Positions 27,091 through 41,649 of a DNA stretch of 64,000 nucleotides are shown piece by piece. Both the position numbers and the translations under genes were made by a program. Positions within the stretch are counted from its first letter, which is position 1. Each line of letters starts with the position of its first letter. The stretch comes from Onchocerca volvulus. Taxonomy: Eukaryota; Nematoda; Chromadorea; Rhabditida; Onchocercidae. The DNA lies in assembly GCA_000499405.2 (NCBI GenBank), contig HG738138.1:22454824-22518823 (forward strand), given 5' to 3'. The notes under the pieces are model-generated. The model saw only the letters and a list, made by a program, of their open reading frames with translations. It did no database searches and was not told the DNA's origin.

Positions 27091-28711
27091 ATGAACATAT
27101 TAGCTTTGCTGCTAATAACAGCGTCACTAATACATGGAAATATCGAAAAAGATGATAATTTCGATTATTTTGAACTAACTTTAATTTATCCTACATCTGT
27201 TTGTCGTACTCAGGAAACGATTAATGATTTTTGCAAAGTACCCGTTGATGCTGTCCCCTGGACAATTCATGGTTTGTGGTACGTTCGAAAAATCTTCAAA
27301 TCTGAATTTTTTTTTTTTAATTTTCATATCAAGATCTGCGGTAAAATTTTCAGTTCAACTTTTGCATTTTTCAAATGCAGTGGTGAAATTTCGGGGAAAA
27401 TTTAATTCTCAGGCATTAATTAAAAAGAACAATTCGTTACGCTTACGTTCCAGATACCTTAATTATAAGGCTGGATTTCAAGTTTTTGTGGTTTTAAGGC
27501 CAAATCGTAACGATGGCTCATTTCCGCAATTTTGTGGTGGCGAGACGAAAAAATTTGTATTATCCAAACTTGTTCCGATTGAAGAAAAGTTGGAAAGGAA
27601 TTGGCCGAATTTGCTTGTGACGCAGTCCGTATCGTCATTATGGTAAAATCAAATATATAGATTTTTTTTTTTTTTTGCAAGAAATAGCAAATCCAGTAAT
27701 TTATACTGGAGAATTCTGCTCATTGATTCTTTTCATTTCAAAGCTTATTTTGAAGAGAGTGATGAAAAGCTTGTTAAAGATTTTTCCAGATTCAGGATAA
27801 CATCTCATTTAATGATGGTACCATTCCAGGAAGCATGAATGGACAAAGCATGGAACATGTGCGGAAATTGTGGAAGAAGTGAACGATGAAATAAAATATT
27901 TCAACAAATCACTTGCTCTCCATGAACAGTTTGATATATTCGGGTATCAAACTTTTTGATTTTAATTTTAGGCAGCAATCATTTCTTATCTTTGGAAATT
28001 GAAATACATTCACTCAGATTTTTAACATATTAAACATCATAATGGTTTAGTTAAATTACAAGTGATGCTTAATTTTTTGTTGAAAATCTTCTCTGTTGGA
28101 TATGGTTATAATTAATCAGAGGGAAAATTTTCCGAAATAAACTCGTGAACTTTTTGTAAACAATTTTAAAGATGCCTGCAAAAATCGTGATTTCCTATTT
28201 TATCGAATTTGCAAACATTTGAAAATCTATAAAAAGATGCTTGAATTTTTTTTTGTTTTAAATCACACTACTCTGACTTTAAACTTAAATTTATAGAATG
28301 TTGGAAAAACAAGGAATCGTTCCATCAGAAAAAAAGTCATACAGCTGGCAGTTATTGCATCAAAATCTAAGATCTGCGTATGGAAAAAATGTGCAATTTC
28401 ATTGCTTAGAAGATAAGAAGGTATTTTTTTACAGTTTCCTTAATAGTTTATCATCTTGATAATGCTATTGTTTCTTCACATTCGAGATTTACATATTATA
28501 GACCAGGAAATGGCTGTTAGCTGATGTGCGCTTATGTTTAACCAAAAATTTCCAACTTATGGATTGTAAGGAGAAGCTGCAACAATCGCAAACTTCTGAA
28601 AATCAATTTTTATCAACATTTCAGCCTTGTCCTGCAGATAATATCATCTACTTTCCCTTCGGTCACTCAATTAATAGTAGTGATTTTAGTGCCGGACAAA
28701 AAGAGCTATAA
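27091..28711 (+). CDS. RNase T2 family ribonuclease, secreted or lysosomal
   Basis: RNase T2 enzymes cut single-stranded RNA through a 2',3'-cyclic phosphate intermediate, in lysosomes or outside the cell. Nematodes have a lysosomal member (rnst-2) involved in rRNA turnover. Five exons join exactly in frame to 259 aa: 27091-27278, 27499-27642, 27830-27943, 28297-28420, 28502-28711. The protein begins with a signal peptide (MNILALLLITASLIHG). Both conserved active-site segments are intact: CAS I WTIHGLWP (His60) and CAS II WKHEWTKHGTC (Glu114, His118). Cysteines typical of the family are present (VCRTQ, FCKV, PQFCGG, HGTC, FHCLED, LCLTK, MDCKE, PCPAD). The start is the first ATG and gives the signal peptide. 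Length is normal for the family. The enzyme is probably active. Whether it acts in the lysosome or at the host interface cannot be read from the sequence. Confidence 0.93.
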
Positions 28712-31700
28712 TTTTAATTTTTTTTTTCGATTTTGTGTAATTGTTTCTTTTTTAGACTTCAGTAGTCTAATTTACTGATCAAAAAGTTCTGCTCTTCCGC
28801 TTCTTTTATTTACTGACATTCACTATAACTAGAAGAATAACCTCTTTATTTCACTTTCCGCACTTGCAATTTCTCAATACTTTATTTTCTCAAAATCTTT
28901 CCTTCTTCTCACTATTCTTTATTATGCTATGTAGTCTTTTATAATTTTTGAGCTATCAAACTTTATTATTAAAGAGTATTTTGCGAAAAGGATTCGAAAA
29001 AATTTCGCTAATGCATACAGTTTTATTGATGAATTATTTTTAACATGCGAATCTGCTAAAATTTAAGATTTTATTAAACACAGCAAGTTTTTTTTTTTTT
29101 CTTATTCCAATACATTTCGGGATTTTAAAAAAAAAGTTTGCCAGCAAAACATTAACAAAATACAACTGACTAGTAATTATACATTTAATAGAAAAACAAA
29201 TTCACAATGTATGTAAGTCGCCAAAAAACATACATTCGAAAATAAAAAGCACATTTGGAATTTGTCTTTTGCAAAATAATTATATTATCTCTTTGGAAAG
29301 TTTATTTTTTGTTAATTCCTTATAGAGAAAGCTTGATATTTGATGATATTATTGAAAAAGTATTTTTCCATGTATTATCTGATATTGTTCAAGGCAGCTT
29401 TTTTTTTTTTTTTTGTTTAATTTTACGTGATTTGCTTTTCATCCTATGCTGGTTGTTACTGCATTATTTTGTTTTGTTTAAACTTGTGCAGTTTTTTAGA
29501 GAAAGTTTGGAGAAAAAGTCGTTTGGAATTACATACGGTCAAAATTGATCGTTTTTAAACAGAATTCAATTGTCGATCAATTTTTCATTTGGCTAATTTT
29601 TTTCGTTGATAGAATGAAAGGTGTAAAAATTCTCCAACAAAATTCTCTAACAGATCAAGATTCTCAAACTGAATTAACTTTCAGGATCTTATTGTTAGAT
29701 TATTCTCGATTCTCAATTTTTTGCAACCTAATAAATTACTGAATTACATTGCACAGTTGATGATAATGTCACTTTATCAAATGAAATGATTGATTCAAAC
29801 ATAGCACAAAGGAAACATTTCTTTCTTTTGTTTCGCAATCAATAGATCATATGAAACGATGAATATTTTATTACTGAAAAATTTCCAAAAGCATAATTTG
29901 ATCTTTTCATTTTAGTCATTTTTATTTATTCCAATTCGAAAAAAATGATCCAAGTTGTCAATTTATGCCATGCAAAAAACTTTTAATCCAGATTTATCAA
30001 TTAAAACCTGATAACAGACACTTGTATGCTCGACGATAATCATCGTTCATATTCAACGAAAAGAGTGATAAAATAAGTATAGAAGTAGCAACGCATAAAA
30101 TCGGAAATCGGAATGTCTATTGAAATTGAACTAAAATATATGCATTTCTTGGAAAGTTAGAAATAATCATTCGGAATTTTCCTTTAAATTTTTCCAATTC
30201 TTCAAGTTTTGATTTCATCAAAAATAAGTTTGTTAATTTCAATTTTTTTTTTTTCACACGAAATGGTGCTTTTAGCAAAGATAGTGAACATATGTTCAAT
30301 TTTTGCCTGATTTTCTATTCAAAATTTAATTTCACTTCTCATCTTTTTGCTCATCAGTAAAACAAATTCCGTACAATTCGAAAAAAGGAAAAACTTCCTA
30401 CGGAAAAGCGTAAACACGGCAATGTGTACCATCGAGCAGCGGCATTAAAATCATATTCTTCATCTTCACAAATAAAAATTGCAACTTTTTGTGCTTCTTG
30501 AAAAGAATTCGAACAACTAATTACATGAAGTATAGTATAAACAAACTATGTCATTCGATGCTGAAAGCGACAAAAAAAAAAAAATTAGCTTACATTAGGT
30601 AATCCATTCGAACAGCAATGTGAAAAACGAAATTAGATTATGGTACTTCTTTAGCGATATTTTTGAAATTTGTCGAAAATTCAAGTCTACAATTCGAAAT
30701 TGATATCGGTATTCTATTACGATGTTTTGGATATTTCTTGATGTTACTATTAATACAAAGATTTCTCTGAATTCTAAATTTAGATAAGAAAGTTAGATTA
30801 TCGATACCATTCGATTTCTTCATAATCTATAGAGTTGGATGTGGACGAGTTGCTAATGTTAAGCAATTCTGTCAAAAATTTTTCAAAGATAAATCATATA
30901 TTTTTAACTTACATTTTAAATTTATTTCATTACATTAAATTAAATCATTGAAATGTTGCATGTAATGATGAATCTCTGAATTCCATTCCTACTTTTAACG
31001 GAACAGAAAGCAACTTAGGTTGGAAAGGTTCTTATTTACCATAATCGTGAGATATATATCGGTGACAAGTTGATATTGATATGTTATGCATATAATTGAT
31101 GCAAAGGACAAGAAAAATGATAAGGATGTTGTAATATATTTGAGGATACCTTATGATGAAGCAATCATTATCATCTAAAAAATTGTAATTTGAAATGAAC
31201 AGACAGAGAAATATAACCGTATGAACAAAAAAAAAAATTTTTAAATACAAATTTGGTAAAGTTGTATAAACAAATATCTTGGCGGAATGATCAATCATGC
31301 AGACTTTCAAAGTTTTGATAAGAATAGCATCATATCTCCGATGATTAATTCAATCCTGAGTTTATATCAAACATAACATTTATAAATTACTTTAACGATG
31401 AGGAATTCGCAGATAATTGGAATATATGCTTAATAATGTGAATAATATAAAAATCGGAAATCTGCTCAATTTTTCAAAAATTAGCAGGCAAAAATCAAGT
31501 TTTCGGTCTTTCTGAAAAAGATTGGAAAAGTTCCTTCTTCCTGTTAATAAAAGAATAAATAATTTATTTTATGGTAGTTCTTGCACAAACGACACGACTT
31601 TTTTCGAATATGCGTAGAAGAGCTCGTGAGTTACAATGAAGTCGTAAATTGAATTTGTTAATAGTGATTCCATCACTGATCAGATCTAAGGTAAGTTCTT

Positions 31701-34700
31701 CAAATGCAATTGTATCTTTTAACTTTTGTACCTGCCACAATGCATCATTCTAACATTTGCTTAAATTCGTAGTTTTTCATTGGTAAATAAAATTCTTCAC
31801 AAATCAATACTTACCAGAATCAGACAGTTAATTGTAATCGTTGTGCGTGTACTCTTTGAATTCATGATATTTGCTATTATGATAAGTAATGTTATCACTT
31901 TGATTTACTAACTACAACAAAGTGATTAGTAATGCGATGCTGTGACACATTTAAAGGCTGATGATGCGATACATTGCGACGCATTTAAAAAAGTATTTTG
32001 CGGCGCTTGTTACTTAGAATATCGTTTGTTGTTCATGAAAGTGTGATTATGTTGTGTTGATAATAGAATGATAAGAGGATTTGTTCATTCTATGCAAACA
32101 TAATTAGACTGTTTCTTGGACGAATGCACGCTTACAGTATATCATACATTTGACAATATTACAAAATTTTTTTTTAATAAAACTAAATTTATCGAAACAC
32201 CAGAATCTTTTGCAACGATTTTATTTTAAATGCAAACATTTTTCATAAATTAAGAGACATTTTTGCAAACTTTTATGTTGCTAAAACATATGCTTACTGA
32301 AATTTCATTTCTTTGTTATACAATTTTTACCGGAATAACTCGATTGTTATTTCAATAAATGTAAAATTATTACTTCAAAAGAAGAAAAGCACGCGAGATA
32401 AAATGTCATTCATCCAATTACATTTAAATAGCTTAAATGATTTTTTCGAAATTGAGAAAGTAATAATCAGAATATGAAAAGAAATATTAGAAATTGTCTT
32501 GAATGAGATGTCAAATGCCAAGGTAAAAAATAAAAGAGAAAATCGATTCATCGATTAAAGACAAAGTTGGGTCAAAGTTGATGACTCGTGACAGTATGTA
32601 ATTATATCTTCTTGATGTTTGGACAGTTAGAATCAAAGAGTTATTGCTCGATGTCACATCGTTGCTGCAAAATTTGAGCATTGATAATGGTGATAGTACC
32701 AAAAATACAAAATAATTTTGGAGATATATTTGCCCGTTTTGTAAAAATATTGATCACAAGAGAATGGAAAATAAAAAAGTTTTAAAAATAACAAAATTAA
32801 GTCAATTAGTCCAATTTTTGATTAAAAACAATTTCTGATTGTTGACGCAGTGAATGAATTTTTGGATCTCAATAAATTTTCATCCAAATTGATTATTATT
32901 ACTTTCGAATTTTGAATATTATTTAGACGAAAAATTCGTACCATAAATTCATTTATTGCATAAACCACCGAAAACATTCTTCTATTCCTTTCTATTATTT
33001 AGATAAAACGAAAGAATAAAAATGTTTGACAAATGGCTAAGGATGAAAAGCAAAAATTAATTTCGTTTCATTCAAAATGGTCAATCGATCTTGAAATTAA
33101 ATATGAAAACATGAATGTGCGATTCTGAAAAATGATCGATGGTATAATCGGCATGAAAACCTTGACAGACACAATTTCTTAATTTTTTTTTTTGAGATCA
33201 TTTATTCATAATCTGAAAAGAAAGAAAAAACTGATAAATTAATCTGTTAAATGTTTCCCCTTCGAAATCTTTTTCGATCATTCACCAAGCTAACTGATGC
33301 ATTGCTCCTCTGAACTTTTTATTCTCATCATGCAAATATTTACTCTTAAAATGTTGAATGTTGAATTTATTAAAGTGTTGAATGTATTAAATATAAATGT
33401 ATCAAATATTGATTTGAAAAGAATTCATATTATAATGCATTAATTGTTGATATTAAATTGCAATTTTTAAATTGACACACAAAATTTGATAAGAAATCTT
33501 TCTAAATGATACACATACTCATGCACCATCACAGCTTAGCTCCGCAGGTAGATTAAAAATGATTGTCAGCATTGTAAGTCTCTTTTCAAAAGATGGGGAA
33601 TTGATCTTTCATCTCTTTCAATGCTCCAATTTCCAGAAATTCCTCAAATACTCAAACATAAAAATGTATCAATGAGAGGAAAATGCTGTATAATATGAGT
33701 ATACGCCAAGCTTAATTAGCATGAAGAAATTCTCTGGCCTGAAACAAAACGTCATTCAACGTGTTTCATTTACGAGTACAATTCAGAGTAAGCGATTTCG
33801 AATGAGTTGAAACGACGGAAGATGAGAAAAGAATTTGATGTAAAAGTGGAATTCATAATCAAAAGATGTGAATTCATATGCACCATGTTTGCAGCAAGTT
33901 CATATCGTTTGCAATTTCTTGAAATCTCAAGTAGACAAATGTTTCAACCAATTCAATGATGTTTTAAAGGACCTCCTCTGTTTCTCTTTTCAGCAGGACC
34001 TCGTTCCATAGTCATTCACAATTATAACACTCAAGACTGAAATATTTCTCCAAAGGAATTTTGCATTCGTTAAAAATATTATCATAACCAATAACAATTT
34101 TACTGATCTCGTCCTTCATATGATGGTTAATTTTTTAAGTTGCAAATGTATAACAAACGAAACAAAATCCAGAAACAGATATTTACTTATTTTGAAATGA
34201 AAAGAAGAAAAAAAGTACTGATTTTATTTGTGACATTAAGATTCTGATCATTTAAATCCTTTGGGGCTCCTTTTCTTTACCCGATCTTCAACATACTGCC
34301 TCACTTTTTTTCTTTTTCTTTACTTTGTTTATCTCTGAATCAGAGTGTTTTGGGCACAAACATCCTTTTAATGGTAAAATTGTTTACCGTCCCTTTGAAA
34401 CTATGTTGCAATATTTGACCTTTTGATATTTCTATATACAACTATCTATGTATTCGGGATTTTGGTTTGAAGAAACCTATTTGAAAATAAAATATTCATG
34501 AATGACTTCAAAAATTTTTTGAAAAATTTATGTTGAATTCTATGCTAGATGTTGGCCACCATGGATGCTTGATTTTCGATTCAGTGCCATAACAGCAAGT
34601 TAACACTAATCCTCAAGTTCATAACAACGATTGTTTTATGATCTTGAATTAAAGGCATCTGATTTCCGACCGCATAATATATAAATATTTAAAACAAAGA

Positions 34701-35619
34701 TTAGCTACTAAGTGAAAAATGAGCAAATGAAGGTTTATCTCAAATTAAGAACCCGATAGCTTTTCAGAAATCTTTTAAAGAAATTATGTGGGAAGAGGGA
34801 GAGATACTACAGATAAAAGATGTGCACTACTAGAAATAAAAGATGGCACATCATTATATTTTAAAGTGGTATTGTCGAATAATTTGTTAAGTTTTCATGG
34901 CTTCAGAACCCCACAAAAATTTTTTTGCGATGTCCAGCTACTGTACTTGTTTTGAATTATAATTTGAAAAAATTTTGATAACTCAAGAAATTTGAGAAAT
35001 CTGCTCACTTGACAATAGAGTTCCCATTTCGTCTATCAACCATTTGTAATCAATTCCGATTCAATATCTATTAGCATTATTACAGTGAATACTGAATGGA
35101 TACTTTAATACAAAAAAAAAACAAATATTTTGTGTTGGCAAAAAATATTTCTCGGCGCAGCATGTTATGGACATATGCTTTATGGAGCTTAGTTAGCCTT
35201 GTAGTTTAGGACACAGAGGAAAAGAAGATATCAAAAAATGACTTGAATATTCAATGAGTTACAATAGCTAATGCTAATAATGGTAATCAAATTACAAATT
35301 CACTAACACTGAATAAGTATAGAGCTTTTGATCAAAATGAATAATAAAATAGCATAAAACTTGTTCAGCAACTATATTATCATATATGACATAAGTTCTA
35401 AATGCAATTCAGTTATATTATGTTCAAAAAGAACATATAATTCTTTATAGCATATTATTCTTCACATAAATTACTCATGCTTTTGGAATGGAGTGCACAA
35501 CTCAAAATATAAAGTGTCTGGAAAAGCTTTTAAGTAAGTATATGATTCTTTGTAAACACCAGAAATTGAACAAAAAGTTTATCAAAAACAAAAAGATAAC
35601 TTTAGATTCCATAAAGATA
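28712..35619. other. Convergent intergenic region without recognised genes
   Basis: Nearly 7 kb between the ends of the RNase T2 gene (+) and the CEBPZ gene (-). Open frames are short and low in complexity on both strands, and none shows a conserved domain. An AATAAA at about 29241-29246 may serve the RNase gene, but is far from its stop. Homopolymer A and T runs are frequent. I see no RNA gene or mobile element. Confidence 0.6.
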
Positions 35620-38600
35620 TTACCGATCTTTTCGCTTTTTGAATCCACGGACCTTTTTTATCTTCCTTTTCGATTTCTTTCTCGCTGACTCATTTTCCTC
35701 TTCCAACATCGCCGTGAACTTGAAAGAATATTGAAATTTGATGAAGAAACAAAACCATAAGTTTACTACAGTTTTAGGAACCAAGTGCCTATTAAAAATT
35801 AAATCTGGATAAAAATAATAATTTCAAAAATTAGAGAAAAATAAAGTAAAACTCTGGAAGTCTGAATGGCGAATCACTACCTAATTAATAAAGCATCGAA
35901 TAATTCGACAGGCCCACTTTTTCTTGAACAGTTAATCTATTAATTTCTGCAAAACTTTTCTAAAATACCGTTGACAAGCGACGAAACTGACCTTATCAGC
36001 ACTCAGCGCAGCATCTTCCCCATAATTGAACTGTTTAGCGAAATCATCCGAATCATCACTACCATAATTTTTTTTTCTTCGTTCAACAAATTCGCCTTCA
36101 CTTGATTCTTCTTCTTCCTCCATAATATCTGGTTCTTCCTTTAAAATCAACTCCAATACGCAATGAATTTATTATCGTAATCGACTACATGCGAAGAAAC
36201 GATGTCTAAGAATAATCTAATCAATGAGAACTTGTTTCGACATTTGAATCTAAATAAAATTTTAAAATTTTCTTACAAGAAAAAAATTACTATATCACTA
36301 TTTCATTAATACTTATTTAAACCTCAATATCTTCATCGCTCCAGTTTTCAAGCTCTTCATCCTCATCAACATCCATTATATCGTTTTTTTCGACATTATC
36401 CTCCTCTTCTTCATCAGTATCGTTTTCAAGTGTCCGCTTATGGCCTTTCATTTCTTTTTTCTTTTTCTTCTTCTCAATACTGAATTCCTGACTGAAGTCA
36501 ACATCAAATACTTCTCTTCGTTCACCGGGCTCGAAACGATCTAAAAAAAACGAGAACTACTCTTTAACTTCGTGAAATCAAAAGATCTTTCAGCAGGGAA
36601 TTTGTTGCATAAGAACTTTCAATAGCTATGGAACTACATGTCTTCATGCCGAGAATCTTCAAACATTTCTGAAACATAAAAAAGTATGCAAATCATTTAC
36701 TTAGCAACATATTGAACTCATCGGAATTGACACTTTCAATATCATCATCATTATCATCATGAACAACCTCGCTTTCGTTTTCTTTCTTCATCCGCATTTT
36801 CATAGATACAAAACGGTGTAAAAATCTTTCATCGATCGGTATCTCATTTCTATTTTTAGCAGCATATTCCTGAAAGTTTAAAAAGATTCTGCAATTCTAA
36901 ATTAAGAACATAGAGTTAACAAGGTGGTAAAAAGGAGAAGGGTTTAAAAGAGCAGTACTACAGCACTGAAAATCCAAAGAGCAAATCCTGCAATTTTGAA
37001 CTAAGTATATAAAACTAATAAAGTGATAGGAAAGAGGAACGATTAAAACAACACTGAAAGTCAAAAAAAAATTTTTTGGTGGTGAGGGCTGCTGATAATA
37101 CTAATGATGGTAACTCAAGAGGAACAAAATATATTAGAAAACTGATGCAATATGGAAGAATTACTTTCGATATAACTGGCAATTTTCTAACACCATGTGG
37201 ATCATAAACTTTGCGCCGCATAATTTTCTCATTCATAGCAGTTGTTTTGGGATTCCGAAACACGAAACGATCAAGAAAGCGCATTTGCGTAAAATCGAGC
37301 AATGGATCGCCGTCATATCGTATTGATATCTTCTGCAGTCACTAATGGATATGACAAATTCATGAAGAAAAATAATTTTGTAGTCGAATGAAAATATTAT
37401 TAAGCCACTGTAGCTTTTGTCTCCTAAGAAGATAAAATGCAATCTACACCTATTTTTATAAAAGATCTAGGAAGTTCGTTTCTCATTTTTTCCACTTACA
37501 TTAAGCAGATTCGACGCAAATACAGCAACTGAAGGATGATAATGCATGCTTAATAATGTCAGTTCTGCAGCAATGTTTTTATCAGCACGAGCAAACAATG
37601 GATTTCTAACCATTGGATCATATGCTGTTGCATTATTTCGCAATACTGAAATACAGATTTAAAAGTAGCCAGAACAATAATTTCAAAAAAGTTAGCGGCC
37701 CCATTATAAAATGAAATGTATGGTAAATGATAAAACTATAGTACGAAGTACTGTTTTTGTAAATCGTTGATGATCGCTGAATTGTCAAAAAATAAAAAAA
37801 AAAAAGGCGACTAATACCAATGTTATTTTTGTGCATCCATCCGAACATTTTTTCACACGATCTGTGATTAGCCATCTCCTTCTTACTTTCAATTGTTGAG
37901 GTTACTGGAATTACAGTATTTTCTGTTTCTATGGAAGAATCGTAATCATGATACACTTCCTCGTCATCATCAATAACTTCCGCCTCTTTATTGAACTTCG
38001 TAAACTGAAATAATACCAGTAAATCCAGCAAAGGAAAAAAATACAATCACCCAGAACCTACTAACTAGCATATAAAAAATTCAATAAAAGAATGATACAA
38101 ATCAATGCATCCGAATATAGAATATACTTCAATATATAACAGATAGCGTATCATACTAAAATTTAATTTTAAGGATGTAATGTTATATTGTGAAAATAGG
38201 TCTTTTCGGAAATACGATTAAGGTTTATAGAAAGAAAGTAATGGCAAATTCAAATCAATAATTCAGTAACTTACATCAGCAGCTTTCTTCGTTATTAATA
38301 ATGATGGTCGGTTCTCAATTAATCGTGAAATCAAAATTAACGTTGCGGCAGCAAATGGAGCATTTCGACATAAAGACAGCTGAAAAGATATAATTTTCAA
38401 AATCTTTTGTGAAAAAAAAAACAGAATTGAATTAAGAACTGCACTATTCTGAAAAAATTATTTCATTTGAAAATTTAAAAAAAAAAAAAACCTCATATCC
38501 TATCAATGATGGCTACATTTGTATCGTTTATTTCTACAGTTTCCAGGTTCTTTCAATAAATATCTTGAAATCAAAATTTTTTATGCCAATCCTACCTTTA

Positions 38601-41600
38601 GCTAAATGATATAACCAAACTCTAAACAAATATTTAGAATTTTTTGACAAATCTGTTTAGACCATTTAAGTAAAACCAAACCAAAGTCGAATGCATCACA
38701 AGAAAAACACAAACCTGCAGGAGGCGCTTGATGAATGCAATAACTCTATACTCAACAGTATCCGATAATAAAGCTTGATATAGCAACGAAAACAATTGTC
38801 TATCTGCGTTTATGCCATGTTGAAGATCCAATATACGTCGATAAAGAGCAGCATAAAAACGATCCGAAATTCCCTCACTATGTATAAATATAATAAATGA
38901 TTCATATTTATAAAATGAAATGCTTATTAAACTCTATCTACTAAAATATTTTAACTAATATTATTCACTGTTAATTTTATTCTAGCCACTGATAACAATG
39001 GATCGATAACCGAATTAGCTATCTTTTGACTTCGATCATCCTCTCCATCCATCATCACATACGACAGTAATCCACTGATTTCATCATCAAACGAAGTTTC
39101 AAAATATAAGTATATAGAAGGATACAAGATAAAGATTACGAATTTTAAAAACAAACCTAGTTGTAAGAAGCTGATATAATAATTTCAATGTCTGCAGCGC
39201 AGTTGAAAAATTTGATTGATGCAAAATCTTGTATAGAATATCAATTTCTTTCATTAATTTATCAACGTCACCTAAATTTGTAAGAGCAGTCGATTTAATC
39301 CTTATCTAGGATAGCCAAAGTTTTTGCCACATATTAATATATTTTCACCAGTTTTAGGCGGAAATATATTAATATGTGATGAGTGTTCAATTCGATTCTT
39401 CAATGTTATCCAGACCAGATAAATTAGCAACGTTGCCACTGTCATCGCCAAATTATATAAAAAATAAGAATATATGCTTATAATTTTAATTGCTTAAAAA
39501 TTTGTATGTTCACTCTGTAATTAATGTTCTTTTTGTGTAGCAAATTCAAATATAATTAACTGAAGCAAATGAAAAAAAAGAGAAGTTAAATTGAAAAATT
39601 CACAGTAAAGAAAACCTTTTGCAAATGAGAAAGCTCGATTCGTAGCCAATAATAAAACATTCAACATTTTGTCATCCATTTTCTTATTCAAAACTAACAT
39701 TCGAAACAATCCTATGTAAATATTGAGCAATGTTGATGCAAGCGCTGAATCACAACCATGCAGATTCATTTGAGACAAAAATGAGATTGCATGAAGCTGT
39801 GTATAGCATGAAATATTCCTGAAATATTTAAAGAATTAGTAGTTTTCAAATTTTTCTTTAAAGAGAACATCAATGAAAATCGAAATTTTGAGATTAAAAT
39901 TGGATACAAAAGCCAACTTCCGATAGATAAGTCGCTCTACTTCTTTAACAACAATAGGACGCATCAACGGTTGTTTCCTGGTCAACTGCAGGAGATATCC
40001 ACAAATACGTGTTGCCAATGTTTTATTCGGATGCCCGAGTTTGTTGATAAGCAGGGATAATAATTTCTAATAATAAGAAAACAGAAGTTAACAGTAGCGG
40101 CTAAATATCAAAATTGATATTAGTCAAAAATTATGGCTTTCTTAAAAAAAGATTCAGAGCCTGACAAAAGGAAAATTTTACTTTAAAATCTCAATTCAGT
40201 GTAGATTTACAAACTGTTATCCAAGATGAAACATTTTAACAAAAAAAAGCATGTAGATCTATACCTGCTCCTGCTCAGCACGTGCAATCAGCAGTTCCAA
40301 GGCACAACGGCAAGACAGTATACCCAATTTTTCTATATTTTCTCCAGCTAATCGCTAAAAAAGCAAACAGTGATAAACAATGATTTTATTCCTTGATTAA
40401 AGCTCATTTATTTTCAAATTTAAAACTCAAATATCTCCAAATGCATACCTCTATCGCAGTGACGAATTTCTCATACACAATTTTCAAGTCCGATTCAAAT
40501 TTCCAAAGTATAAGTTTCCTTTTTAAATTGAAGTCTTTATCCAATGATGATAAATTTATTTTATTCACTGGTCTCTGGAATTTATCAGTTCGTGAGAAAA
40601 TAAAGATTATCAAGAATTATTACAAAACTTAGAATATTCAAAAAATGACTGACCGCTACAAAAGGAATCAATTTTCGCTTCGGCGGTAGTAATTCATTAA
40701 TAAATAAATCTTTTAGCAGACCTGAAAAATTGAGGAAATAATACAAAACAAAATTATTTTCATCATATGTTTGAAAACATAAATGCATGAAAATAGCAAA
40801 CAAAATAAATCAACAATTTTACTAGCAAATGAACTGACCAAGTAGAGAAAATGCCTCTCTTGTATTTTTCTTAGCAACAATATTAACTAATGAAGCAACA
40901 TATGCAAGAGAATGAACCGGATCTTGTTGTGACAATATCTGCATAGCAGTTACTTTATCATTGGCAGTGCCACGAGTCAGAACTGTACTCAGCCATGCTG
41001 TCTCGGTCATGTTTTTCTTACTTTGCACTGCAATTCACTTTCATTTAGAGAAAATGTGATGAAAATTGATGGAATATTAAAAAGGAGGAAATTAGAGTTG
41101 GTAGATTACTTGACTGTTTATCTCAATCATTTGATAATAATATAAAAAATGAAGTGGTCATAATTTTTTCTTAAAGACGAAGATTATAAAAATGATTGGC
41201 GATATAATGCAAGCTAAAATATGTCAAGAAACTTAAATTTCGCTGGTCTTTGGTTTTGGATAAAAAGAAGAACATTTTTAAAAACTGATGACGATTAAAA
41301 AATAGGAAACATCTTAGGAAGAAAAATAAGAATAGAATGAAATCCGATAGATCTACCAACAAACGATTATATAAACTTTAACAGTAAGATAAGGTTTATA
41401 TAATCGTCAAAGTATTCAAAATGCTAAGCAATATTTTCTATAATTTTGAACAATATACGCAAACACAAACATACTTTGCCTTTGTAATTCACAATCTTTT
41501 TTTAATAAAATCTCTGCTTGTTCTTCGATGCTAGTAAGATAATCCAAATCAGAGATTGGTTGCTCAGCACATTCTAAATCTCCATAATCGTACCATTTCG

Positions 41601-41649
41601 TTTCAGGTGAATGCCGAATCAAAGGTCCACCTGCTGCTTTCGATGTCAT
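35620..41649 (-). CDS. CCAAT/enhancer-binding protein zeta (Noc1/Mak21 family) ribosome-assembly factor
   Basis: Noc1/Mak21/CEBPZ proteins act in the nucleolus with Noc2 in early 60S ribosomal subunit assembly and export. Seventeen exons (given high to low) join in phase to 838 aa: 41649-41475, 41027-40839, 40721-40654, 40574-40449, 40354-40265, 40066-39918, 39818-39616, 39271-39157, 38877-38715, 38379-38275, 38004-37818, 37645-37500, 37332-37165, 36869-36701, 36540-36323, 36138-35992, 35718-35620. Family landmarks occur in order: ETKWYDYGDLE near the N-terminus, LINKLGHPNKTLATRICGYL, RFYAALYRRILDL, IAFIKRLLQ, YDPMVRNPLFARADKN, LSMHYHPSVAVFAS, DPLLDFTQMRFLDRFVFRNP. Acidic stretches follow, then a lysine/arginine-rich tail. 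It is shorter than human CEBPZ, mainly because little precedes the KWYDY motif. The ATG at 41649 directly follows an AG, so it may be a trans-splice acceptor or an internal exon edge, and the N-terminus is provisional. Confidence 0.92.
38951..39128 (-). other. Coding-like orphan segment inside a CEBPZ intron
   Basis: The intron between exons 39271-39157 and 38877-38715 holds a same-strand open frame. It reads FDDEISGLLSYVMMDGEDDR, then SQKIANSVIDPLLSVARIKL, with a stop soon after. Flanking CEBPZ exons join perfectly without it and match the family contiguously, so it is not part of CEBPZ. Its composition looks like real protein and unlike the F/L/I-rich chance frames nearby. It faintly resembles C-terminal parts of conserved oligomeric Golgi subunits such as COG6, but that is an unverified impression. 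It could be a fragment of a duplicated or retroposed gene, or chance. Confidence 0.3.
39328..39378. repeat. Inverted repeat with 17-bp arms in a CEBPZ intron
   Basis: CACATATTAATATATTT at 39328-39344 is exactly complementary to 39362-39378, with a 17-base loop. The arms are AT-rich. It lies in the intron between the exons ending at 39616 and starting at 39271. Confidence 0.8.

Noticed and set aside
27224..27646. 140-codon open frame as a separate protein
   Set aside because: Its first part is intron read-through of the RNase T2 gene. Only 27499-27642 is real coding sequence, as the second RNase exon.
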